This document shows positions 1 through 10,399 of a stretch of DNA of 64,000 bases, piece by piece. Source of the stretch: Loxodes magnus (lineage: Eukaryota > Ciliophora > Karyorelictea > Loxodida > Loxodidae); NCBI GenBank assembly GCA_946699065.1, contig CAMPDV010000888.1, positions 120,740 through 184,739 of the forward strand, given 5' to 3'. The position numbers were made by a program, and so were the translations under genes. The notes under the pieces were generated by a model. It did not search any database, was not told the DNA's origin, and worked only from the letters and a program-made list of their open reading frames with translations. Each line of letters opens with the position of its first letter. The first letter of the stretch is position 1.

Positions 1-2829
1 AGATATATAATTATCAAATATAAAATACCTTAAGCAATAAATTAGATTTGAAATCTTTTAATTAGGCATATAAAATAATAACTAGATAATTAAAAAAATT
101 TATATCTTAGAGGTAAATTTAATCTAGCTTACACTCTTTCTCATAACTTTTAAATAATTGCTCCAAATTATTTAGTTTTTGGATTAAAGAAATAGGCTTC
201 TATTAGAGATATAAAGTTACTAAATTATTATAATTCTACGATATTTAATTCCATAAGTTTGTTATATCTCTAAATAATATAAATTTGAATCTCCCTAATT
301 CATTTTCTCATTTTCTAGTTATCTTAATTTTCATTTTATATCCTTAATACTCTTAATTCTTTAAAAATTGTAAAGGTTATGTATATTTATAATTTTTTGT
401 TTTCCTAATTTTTATAAATTTAGCAGTTATTATTTTTCTATAAAAAACAGGGTAATCAAGAATTTATAAATTCCTTTTAGTTCTATCTTCATTGTATTTT
501 GTACTTTTAATCTAATTTTGTAACTTTTTATTCTTCCTGCTTTTTCATGTAATTTATAATTAAAAAGAATTTCCTAAGAAACAAATTAGATTTTACCATA
601 TTTCTAAGATTTTACATTCTTTCAACTATTTGTTTAAATAAATTCTCTTTGTATCAATTAAAAAATTGGTTTCTTTAACTTTTAACTCAATAAGAGTAAA
701 AAGGAATCTCTAGAAATATTCCTTAGATAAATTACTTACCTGTTATGAAATTATTAATCAAGCCTCTCAAATCTTTTATCTAGGTTATTTAAAGAATGCT
801 TCTATCTTTATTTTATCAAAGCTAATAAACTATTTAAACATTTCAGCTAAATTTGTATATACCTATAATTTATACTTCAACTTTAGCTTTTATTATTTTA
901 GAAAATGCTAACTATAATACTGTAAGATGAGAATACAAATTTACATTGGCAATATATATTTGTAAGTAATAATTTAATTAATATACCTAAATAGATAATT
1001 TCTTAAATATGCTCTTAATTAACTTTTGGTAATGAAGAAAGTTATTTATAAAAGTTAAATATAATAACAAGATTATAATTTAAAAGACTATGCTTTTCTG
1101 GTAATATTAGGCATTTAATTGGGGTTATAGAGGGATTAGAAATATTAATAATAGGTTGAAAGATGATAATAGTAATCTTTAAGGGTTCTGTTGGGGTATA
1201 TCTATCAACTTCGGAATAAAAAAGGATAAAAGAAAATAAACTAAGTTAATAGATATTTACCATATTTAACAAAGATAGAAACATCTAATCCTGCTTAATT
1301 TATTTTATTTCTTCTTACATTTTACTAATAAAGTTTAAAAGTTACTAATACAACTGAAGTATCTTATCTTACAAGATAGAGAAATTGAAAGTTAAATTTC
1401 AGTTTAAATCCTGACTACAAAGCAAGATAATTGACTCTCTAAAAGCAAGTGTAGCTTTTTTAATAAATTGGATCTAAGAAAATAGAAATATTGTTTCTTT
1501 AAAGTGTGGTTAGAAGTTGATAAGTATACTCATTCAAATAAATCTGCTTACTCTATTCAATCATCTATTTCTTATTTTCCTTTACATCTCTAATAATTTT
1601 TTATTTCATATTTGCTTTTGGTTCTTACAGTAATGGCTTCTTAAGATATAATAATTATCTCTTCTTATATTTACTCTATTTAAGTATAGCGACTATCATT
1701 TATTTTTGGTTTAATCTTTTATTCTTCAACTGTCTAAGTTTTACTAATTAGTGAAAGCACCTGAATCAGTTCTTAGAGTTGAAATCTATTTAAGTGACAG
1801 ATTCATATCAAGTTAGGCAAAATTCATATTTAACATTCTAATTTCCAACTTTCCAAAAATATAATTACTAACGAAATTTTTTATTTTCCTCAGAAATAGT
1901 ATTTTAATAATGCCACTTAAAGGATTTTTTTTACATATATTGCACAAATCTAACCTCACTTTAAATATATTGTTATGCTTCACTAAAAAAGTAAACTGAC
2001 TAATGCTGAAAAATTCAGAAAAAGCTAGGTTGAAATAAGTGGAAAATTGAAAACTGATCTATAAGAACTTAATGTTAAAATCACTGATGATAACTAAGGT
2101 AATGAGTTTAAGAGCATATATAAAGTAACCATAAAAGCTTGAAACGAATACTTTAGTTAAATTAATTATTAATTAACCCATATATCTTTAAAATGTTTAT
2201 CATATAAATTGAAAGGAATTAACTAAGTACTTCAAAATATAATCAATTATATAAAGAGAGCAAATTAAAAGAAGCTAAAATTGTAATAATTGAAAACTTA
2301 AAAACAATTTTCTTTTTATTACACTAAAACTACCTAAATCCATGAGAATTATAATAAATCTAGAGTATAAAGGATTTATAATTATCTTATAGTACTTTAT
2401 TAGTTTATCACAGCTTTAAGAAATATATTTTTTGTTTGAAATCATATTAAAAAATAAAGCCAAATTATATGAAAAGAGAAGGCAAAATTCAGAATATAAA
2501 GCATGAAATATATACGAAGTTTTGAAAAAGCAAAACAAAATTTTATACTTTAAAGCTAAATAAGCTTGTAATTTCAGATATGAATTGAAAGAAGCATAGT
2601 ATCCATCAATGCTAATATTTTTTACTATCTTAGTACATAATTTATTAATATAGCCTCATAATCCCTATCTTAACCCATTATTTTTTCTAAGCTTTAACTA
2701 CCTTAAAATTTATTTAAATGAACATTTAAAATATGAATAATAAGTGATAAAAGACTAATATTTATGTATTTATTCTAATTTAATATTTATATTCATAAAG
2801 TTAATAGGAATTTGAGTTCAAATTTGGGC
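1..2829. other. AT-rich flank without a confident gene
   Basis: No domain could be recognised. Under the UAA/UAG=Gln, UGA=Trp code most frames stay open, so openness alone is not evidence of coding. The stretch around 1,440-1,650 is related to one at 37,490-37,700 (listed separately). From about 2,000 to 2,300 a plus-strand frame has a Lys/Glu-rich composition that could be coding or a relic, but I cannot assign it. Confidence 0.4.
1500..1640 (-). repeat. Dispersed direct repeat P, copy 1
   Basis: This stretch resembles 37,520-37,660 in the same orientation, with the shared core reading approximately AGAAGT(A/T)GATAAG-ATACTCATT on the plus strand. On the minus strand both copies translate to a DLF-x-W-VYL motif with Trp from UGA. 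The protein-level similarity suggests two members of a gene family, both too degraded or too diverged for me to delimit. No function is proposed. Confidence 0.35.
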
Positions 2830-2963
2830 AAAAAGTCTGTAAATTTAAAATAGATAATAATTTTATTGCTAGTTAAGGGAAATTAACTATTATAGAAATT
2901 AAAGTATAATTAATCATTTTTATTTTTTATATTTAATTTGGATTAAAATTATTTATAAGAATT

Positions 2964-5900
2964 TCAAATCAGTCTCAAAGTTGCGTCATAAACCAAATTT
3001 CTATTTAAATCACTTAGTTATGCATCTTAAAAACTACATCCATGTATTACTAGTCCTTATTTTCCAAAAATTTATTTCAGCGATCCATTTGACTTCCTAT
3101 TCCTTTAAAAAATTTATAAATTTTCTTCTTTTTCATCGTAACTACTGTTTTACTTTTATAAATCTCATAAATTAAATGTATTATCTTCACTTCCTGATAC
3201 TATTCACTTATCACTTATAGCTACCGACGAAACTCCCCTTTTATGCCCTTCTAATGTTTATTTTATGTCTCCCGTTTATAAATCTCATACCATTACTGTC
3301 TTATCTTCACTTCCTGATATTATTCATCTATCAGAAATTGCTACTGACAAAACTCCTCCTGTATGCCCTTCTAAAGTATATTTTATTTATCCTGTTTGCA
3401 AGTTTCATACTTTTATTGCCTTATCATCACTTCCTGAAACTATTTAATTGATTGAAATAGCTACAGATTTAACTGGACTTCTATGCCCTTCTAATGTATA
3501 TTTTATTTATCCCGTTTAAATATCTCATATCTTTACTGTTTTATCATCACTTCCTGATACTATTAATTTATCAAATATTGCCACAGACCAAACTACCATT
3601 TAATGACCTTCTAGTGTATGTTTTATTTATCCCGTTTACAAATCTCATACCTTTACTGTTTTATCATAACTACCTGATACTATTCATATATCATAAATGG
3701 CTACCGACAAAACTACCTTTTGATGTCCTTTTAGAGTTCGATATATTTATCCCGTTTACAAATCTCAAATCTTTACTGTTCTATCATAACTTCCTGATAT
3801 TATTCATCTATCAAAAATTGCCACCGAAAAAACTCCCCTTGTATGGTCTTCTAATGTATATTTTATTTATCCCGTTTATAAATCTCATACTTTTACTGTT
3901 TTATCAGCACTTCCTGATATTATTCATCTATCAGATATCGCTACCGACAAAACTTCACTTTAATGTCATTCTAGTGTATTTTTTGTTTATACCGTTTGCA
4001 AGTCTCATATCTTCACTGTCTTATCTTCACTTCCTGATACTATTCATCTGTTAGATATCGCTACCGAAGAAACTTCGCTTTTATGTCCTTCAAGTGTATG
4101 TTTTATTTATCCTTTTTGCAAGTCTCATATCTTTACTCTCGTATCATCACTTCCTGAAACAATTCATTTATCGGATATCGCTACAGATTTAACTGCCTTT
4201 TAATGTCCTTTTAGTGTATATTTTATTTATCCCGTTTATAAATCTCATACTTTTACTGTTTTATCAGCACTTCCTGATATTATTCATTTATCAGATATCG
4301 CTACTGATAAAATTTCACTTTTATGCCCTTATAATGTATATTTTATTTATCCCATTTGCAAATTTCATACTTTTACTGTCTTATCAGCACTTCCTGATAC
4401 TATTCACTTATCACTTATAGCTACCGACGAAACTCCTCCTGTATGCCCTTCTAAAGTATATTTTATTTATCCCGTTTATAAATCTCATACCATTACTGTC
4501 TTATCTTCACTTCCTGATATTATTCATCTATCAGAAATTGCTACTGACAAAACTCCTCCTGTATGCCCTTCTAAAGTATATTTTATTTATCCTGTTTACA
4601 AATCTCATACCAATAAATTTTTATCATCACTTCCTGATACTATTCATATATCATATATCGCTACAGACAAAACTCCGCTTTTATGCTCTTCTAAAGTATA
4701 TTTTATGTCTCCCGTTTATAAATCATATACCAATAAAGTTTTATCATCACTTCCTGATACTATTCATTTATCGGATATCGCTACAGATTTAACTGCACTT
4801 TTATGCCCTTTTAAACTGGGTTTTTATCCAAATGTTAATTTTAGCATATTGCATTAATTGAAATTAACATTTCTGAGCCAAGCTTGACTTAGATTTATTT
4901 TTTCTAAATTAGATTCACTCAAATCACAAGAATCAATAATCGATTCGCTTAAATTTGCTCCTTTTATTTAAATTCCTTTTAAATCCAATTATATAAATTA
5001 ATAATCCATATAATTTAAAAGAGTTATTGCATTAGCAGATGCTTTCTCTACTCTATTTTCTTTTTTTGAGAGTTCTACTACTTTCAAAAGATTTTATTTA
5101 ATATTTTCATTATTAGCCATTTCTTTTACGAAACTTATTATTTCAAAGTTATTTATAAAGTTAATTTAATTCATCCAGCTTTCAATAACATTTTCTATAC
5201 TTACATCTAAATTTTTAATTCAATTAACTATATCTAAAGCTATATAAAAATCCTAAATCGAAGGATGAATAAATTCTATTATTAATTCTTTTTTTTCTTC
5301 ATTATTTTCTTTTTCATTTTTTTCTTTGATTGTAAGTAAACATCCTTATTGATTAAGATCTTTAAGCAAATTCTTTAATCAATCAACATCATTTTTTGTT
5401 TTACTTGTCACTGAAACTTTTTCTTTCATTAATGAATAGGCTGCTTGAGTAGAAATTTCTTCAAATATTTCTTTCTGAGGCATTTGATTAGCCTCTTTGA
5501 ATGATGCTATTTTCTCTAAATTTTTATTATACCAGTTTTCGATAAAAGCTTTATATAGTTTGGATTTATTTATTTTCTCATTAAAAGTTTAGAAGGATTT
5601 TAGTAAATCTTCCTAAATGCAAATGTAAAGTATGAAAGGGTTATTTAAAATTTCTAATAAGCCTGGAATAGAATAAATGCTCTTCATTATTTCTTCACTT
5701 GCTTTTGCAGATTGTTATTATTCATTTTCAGTTTATTTTATAGTTTAAACATCCTATTTGTCGTTATTTTTACACTTTAGAGCTATATAACTTTCAATTT
5801 GGTCTTTAGTAAAAGGTTTTATATATAATTCTTATAATTATTTAATTTAAGCTTCCTATCCTATTCAGGGGGCAAAGAATTTTTTGTAATCTTTTTATTT

Positions 5901-7991
5901 TAGTGCGTAGTTAATTCTGCAAGTTATGATATATTTTGCTTAAGGGTATTTAGTTGTGAGATTGTTAGTTGATATTAGAGATAAATACTCACAAAGCTCG
6001 TCATAAGCATCAAACAAGAACAAAATCTTTCTAAAATTTAATTTTTCTGAATGTTTAATTTTGTAGTTTTCTAGTCCTTACTCTATTAGACCATTTTTGA
6101 ACTGATCTATCTTTGGAAGATAGATATATATTGGTAAATATTCATGGATTTACGATAAGAGCTCAAGAGCTAAAATTTTCAAGAAAAGTGTTTTTCCTGA
6201 TCCTGATTCTCCTAAGAGTAATAGGCCAGTTTTTGAATCATCGTACAAGAATTTGTAAATGCTTTTTTTGAGATCCTTTTATTAAGAATAATTCGGAGGA
6301 TCTACGCAAAACAAACTCACATATACGTCTTTTTTCTATGATACCTCTGCTTCTAATCCATCTTTCATATATTTATAAGTATTGACATCAATTCCTGCTA
6401 GTGAATTCCAATTTTATTACAAAATCTTTAATTAATCTAGCACCTTTTTATTTTTTGTAAGATATGTTATTATAATCTACTCTTAATTAGGATTCTCTGT
6501 TAGTCAATTAATTTATTGTTTTAAAATATTTTCTTTTAGTTATGAAGCCTTAGCTTGCTACTTCTTATCAATCGTTAGTTCTAGAAGCATTCTAAGCGCA
6601 TAAGATTTTATCTTTCATTCTTTATCTGAACATAATTGCTCTAAAAAGTTATAAGCCTCTTTAGTCAAATCAAGGTTCTATTATTTTAATATGATTTCCT
6701 TAAGCAAAAAGCAAACCCTTAGTTTTGTTCTGTATTAATTCAAAGCAATTTTCTTGAAATCTTAGAATGTAAGTGGTTAGAAATCTTTCATCAGTTCCAA
6801 AAATTTAGCATCTAAAATATGAATCAAAATATGTTCTTTGTTGTTCGAAATATCCTCTAACTTTCCAAACCCCCATTTAAAGAAATCTTTTATTTTATCC
6901 AGCGTCTTAGTATTTAAAACTCCTAATCCAAATGATAAATTAGCAATGCACTGAGCTACTTTTAGAACTTTCAGTCCCATATCAAAATAATCGATCTTTC
7001 CATTATTCTACACCTTTTTTAATATTATATGGCTCTAAGAAAGAGCAAACTGGAGCTCAGGTCCTCCAATCCTATCGATTTTGACCAAATCTAACCCAGA
7101 TTAAATTTAATCTTCAAGATCTTTTTTTGTTTTGCTGCTGTTTTGTAGGTTACCATTCTCTTAATCTATTAATAAGATTTCAAGTAATTCAGGTAGGTGC
7201 CTCACTAAGCTCTCTTTTAGTAATTGAGACCAATTTTCTGCTCTCTTATCAGAAATAAGTTAAACGATACTTAGAATCAGAATATGAGGATTATTTGCCT
7301 TTGTAAAATCTATCTTTTCAATGCATTTAATTCCTTACAGTATCAAATATTTATCCAGTTATTCCAAACCTTATTTTATATATTATATTCCTTGCTAATA
7401 TTCTTGCTATTCTTAAGTATCTATAATACTCTTTAATTATTTATTCTCAGGAACCTGCTTTTTATTTTTCTTGTTGTAATATTTTTCTTCTTAGTTTTTG
7501 CAAGCTCCACAACCTCCTCCCTTAAGTCCTGAGTTATAAAATAGAAAACGATTCATATTAGTAAATTAAATTTATTTCTTTGTTGCATAATAGATGTACA
7601 TTTGCTAGAATTTTCCAAATTACTATATTTCTTCATAGTCTTAATACTTCAGTTATTTTTCTTATTTTTTAATAAAGTTTAAGAGTGTTTTTATTTAGCC
7701 AAATTAATTTCCATCTAAAGAACTTTTAGAACTAATCTATGTATTTTGTAAAATCTTAAAATCAGCTTTATTATTATGAACTGGATTTTAGCTAAAGACT
7801 TTACCAAAGCCCTTTCCGTTTTTTTCATAATAAGGCTAAGTGCTTGTGGATTTTCAAGCTAGCTCTCCTAAATCATTTGAAGCCATCTCTAATTGATCAT
7901 TTCTCTAACCACTTATGCAGTTTTGTTTTGTAGGAACTATTTAGATTTTTAAACGGTTTCCGTTACAAAGGCATTTGCAGGCCTCTGACAT
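2964..7991 (-). CDS. NACHT ATPase - pentapeptide repeat - 14x WD40 protein (copy A, intact)
   Basis: A single frame of 1,676 codons starts at ATG 7,991 and ends at UGA 2,966-2,964, with many internal UAA/UAG (Gln) and UGA (Trp). The N-terminus is Cys-rich (SEACKCLCNGN), followed by about 570 helical residues. Walker A is GESGSGKT at residues 594-601. Walker B is ILFLFDAYDEL near 656-666, with the DxxDE pattern typical of NACHT, followed by a sensor-like AKYIITCR. A helical stretch with ANAITLLNYM leads to pentapeptide repeats (about 990-1,050, e.g. ANLSESIIDSCDLSESNLEK). Fourteen 40-residue WD40 units follow, then a 60-residue tail ending LRLI. The architecture is that of STAND/NLR-like signal-transducing ATPases: nucleotide-dependent assembly triggered by binding at the repeats (family knowledge). 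Ligand and output are unknown. The gene is divergent from the 301-residue gene. Alternative: an AAA-type STAND clade outside NACHT proper. Confidence 0.88.
3181..4860 (-). repeat. 14 tandem 120-bp WD40-coding units
   Basis: Units recur with exact 120-bp spacing (starts at 3,181, 3,301, 3,421 and so on to 4,741) and no indels, each encoding one 40-residue WD40 blade of the type VKVWDLQTGQIKYTLEGH followed by SVAISDKWIVSGS. The WD Trp and the Trp of DKW are mostly encoded by UGA. Fourteen blades would make two seven-bladed propellers. Within-array similarity is high enough to suggest unequal exchange or gene conversion. Copies B and C have about five (decayed) and four units. Confidence 0.92.
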
Positions 7992-8937
7992 TTTATAAAA
8001 AAATAGGAGAACAATAATTTATATGCCCGAATAGAAAAATTTAAAATTTAGCAATATTCTAAGATAACTTTATAACTTTAAATTTGCTAACTAAATCAAC
8101 TCATTCATTAAACTATTTACCCTTATCTCTAAATTAGATTTTTAACTAGAACTTTAAAAAATTAAGTTATAAACTTCAAATTAAACTGAATTTCTTAGCT
8201 CTTTACTTAAAATAATTACAAGTTTTACCTTTCTACTTCTATCCTTAAATCTGTAAATATATTAAATAACCTATTTAGTTAAAATGCGCCTCTTTACTTT
8301 TTTGCTATAAGGTCTTTTAGTATACAACAATGTAAGTTTTATATTTAAAGTGAGTACAGGAATTAAAAAAATTCTATAAGTGATTAAATTAAATTAAATC
8401 AATTTTAGTTTTAAAAATAGATAAAACTTGCTATAAAAGAGAAAAAAGTGGCTAATTGATTGGATAAAGTTTTAATATTTATAATAATGAAGATTATAGT
8501 TATTTTTATCCATTGCTATTATCTAAAAATTTAACTAAGGCAATAGAATTTTGCAGCTCCTATCAAATAATTCTTAAAATTACTTCTTTAATACCTTCTA
8601 TCTATCTTTTATTGCTACTAGTATTCTTATCAAGTTAACTAAGGATTAAACATAGATGTTAGATTAATAATTGAAAATGATTTATTTGATGTATGCTACT
8701 TTGATGTAAATGTATCTCATTTAAAAAATAAATTTAAAGATAAAGTTAAGAAAAATAGAGGATAAGCTCTAAGATTCTTAATGAGCAAATAAAAATTAAT
8801 TTCTAGTATAAATTATTAGATTTATTTATATAGCAACTTTTATTTTAAATGCTAGTGTTTATTTTTTTATTCTATTTTGTTAGCAAAGTAAAATAATTTC
8901 ATCATTTTAAAAGAGTATAAGAATATAATTATAAGTT
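7992..8937. promoter_or_regulatory. Shared upstream region of the NACHT-A / 301-residue gene divergent pair
   Basis: About 0.95 kb of very AT-rich sequence separates the two divergent start codons. No gene is evident on either strand. It is conserved almost unchanged in the inverted copy (28,863-29,809), as expected for a recently duplicated spacer. No specific promoter element can be named. Confidence 0.4.
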
Positions 8938-9843
8938 ATGAATAAACTTAAAAAGCAACTTTAGAAGTATGGCTATGATTAAGTTGATGTAGTATAGCAC
9001 TAAATAATGGATATATTATAAAAATAATAGCTTAATTTTAGAAATTTTAGCTATTGTAAATAAATATTTTTAAAGTTTTAATTCCTTTAATTAGTTTTTT
9101 TAGAGAAACTCGCTATTAATTTTTATTAAAGATTGTACAATTTTTCTGTTTTATAGCAGAAATTATTTTTGATACGTTTCTTTACTGAAGAAGATAAAGA
9201 TTAAGATATTTTTTTATTTAGACTTAATTAAAAAGGCTTTAACTATTCTTTTTTCTAGTTTGATCTTTCTTTGATATTATCATAGTGATAAATATAATTA
9301 TTATTCTACCATTTAGCTTTCATTGATATATCCATTTCTTAGTTAATCCTTTTTATAATTTAACTAGAAGAATAACTAATTCTGGATCATTTAATTATGA
9401 GTCAACTTAAAAAAATAAAATGAAAGCTCATGGAAATTTCTTCTATAAGTGTTTCTTGGTTTTATAATAGTTTTTGTTTAATATTGTTGAGTTACTGAGT
9501 TGAATCCTCAGACAAATTTCGGCATTATTTTTATAAATTCCTTAATTTTTAGATTGAAATATTCAAATTTAAAAATACTATTTTTAAGAGGCAAACTATT
9601 CAGATACTTTTTGAAACATATTGCAGTGCTATTCAATTAAAATAAATGAAATAAAACAATTATTTAGATTTCGATGACTTTCTATATAACTAATCTGCTA
9701 TATTTAATGTAGTTTTTTATTTTAATATTAGCTAAATATTAAATGATTATTATGCTTTAAGCATATTAAAAAAAGCTTATTTTCGATGTTTATTTCCTAG
9801 TGTCTTTGATGAAAAAAAATTATATTTGATACTGTTTCTATGA
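8938..9843 (+). CDS. Hypothetical 301-residue protein (I1, intact copy)
   Basis: The frame runs from ATG 8,938 to UGA 9,841-9,843, 302 codons, with UAA/UAG as Gln and UGA as Trp inside. It begins MNKLKKQLQKYGYDQVDVV and is rich in Phe, Leu, Ile and Gln, with acidic patches such as FTEEDKDQDIF. No known domain was recognised. The first part looks helical, and the middle (around LLFYHLAFIDISISQLILFI) is hydrophobic enough for a membrane segment. It lies 58 bp upstream of R1 and diverges from the NACHT gene. The inverted copy at 27,958-28,862 lost one base. A downstream continuation through the UGA into R1 cannot be excluded, because UGA is ambiguous in this code. Confidence 0.6.
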
Positions 9844-9900
9844 TAATTACAAATTTGCTAAGGAATTTGTTTATGATATTTTTGAGAATAATTCTATTTA

Positions 9901-10118
9901 ATTATAAGAATCTAGTCAGAACCACTTTTTCCAATAGCGTCATCGAAACCTCCTGCTGGGAAAAGTGCGTTAATCATCTTCCTAGATTGGGTTGGAGTCT
10001 CGTTTGTTGGAGCAAACGAGTAGAATCTCCTATAGAAGTGATCCTGTACGAGTACAGTCTTACTCTTTTCTCTCCTTACTCCTTTTATTCTATTATCTCT
10101 TTATTTCATTAAGGTTTT
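9901..10118 (+). ncRNA. R1 element copy 1 (putative structured RNA / dispersed repeat)
   Basis: One of six near-identical, GC-richer copies of about 215 bp, running from ATTATAAGAATCTAG to CATTAAGGTTTT. Nested complementarity is visible. AATCTAG pairs with CTAGATT and encloses CACTTTTTCC/GGGAAAAGTG. Next come CTCGTTTG/CAAACGAG (8 bp) flanked by GGAG and CTCC, and CTGTA/TACAG with a four-base loop. These stems suggest a folded RNA. It marks the outer end of the left inverted arm. It is not a tRNA or 5S rRNA. I cannot match it to a known RNA family, and the transcribed strand is not known. Confidence 0.55.
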
Positions 10119-10399
10119 AAAGGAAAAAATGTTAAAGTTAAAAAATTACAGAAATATTTATTTAATTTTAATAATTAATTAAATATTATAAAATAAATAA
10201 AGAACTATTTTTTTTAAGTAGGATTATTATATTTATTTTTATATAAAAATTGACTGAGACAAAGCTATAATTTTTATTCATATATTTTTAATTTTTTTCA
10301 TTATTTATTTATTTTTTATAGTTTTTTATTTGTATAAAATATCAGACAGCAAAGCTTAACAAATAAATCGAAAAAGGAAAGCGGTAAGATGTATAAAAA

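Larger units (their letters stand above)
2830..10118. repeat. Left arm of large inverted duplication (IR-L)
   Basis: The arm matches the reverse complement of 27,682-34,245. The match covers the NACHT/WD40 gene, the divergent spacer, the 301-residue gene and the R1 element, and stops abruptly at the outer edge of R1. On the other side it fades near 2,830, with weaker similarity just beyond. The gene and spacer portions look about 97-98% identical by eye. The arms differ in length because this arm has about nine more 120-bp WD40 units and lacks the insertion at 32,275-32,642. This arm holds the intact gene copies. Confidence 0.9.

Noticed and set aside
3254-4792. Plus-strand repetitive hydrophobic ORFs over the WD40 array
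   Set aside because: They are antisense shadows of the 120-bp WD40 units; the minus-strand translation gives textbook WD40 blades.
3181-4860. CRISPR array (regular 120-bp periodicity)
   Set aside because: There is no repeat/spacer alternation; every unit codes for a WD40 blade, and the host is eukaryotic.
9990-10010. CCAACCCAA (minus strand of R1) as a telomerase RNA template
   Set aside because: The string resembles a ciliate telomeric template, but R1 is multicopy, telomerase RNA is normally single-copy, and no telomeric repeat in the window supports that template.
9840-10112. 90-residue standard-code ORF across R1, and similar ORFs in the other R1 copies
   Set aside because: It depends on the standard code, and its conserved part simply mirrors the R1 nucleotide repeat. 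Differences between copies do not look coding-constrained.
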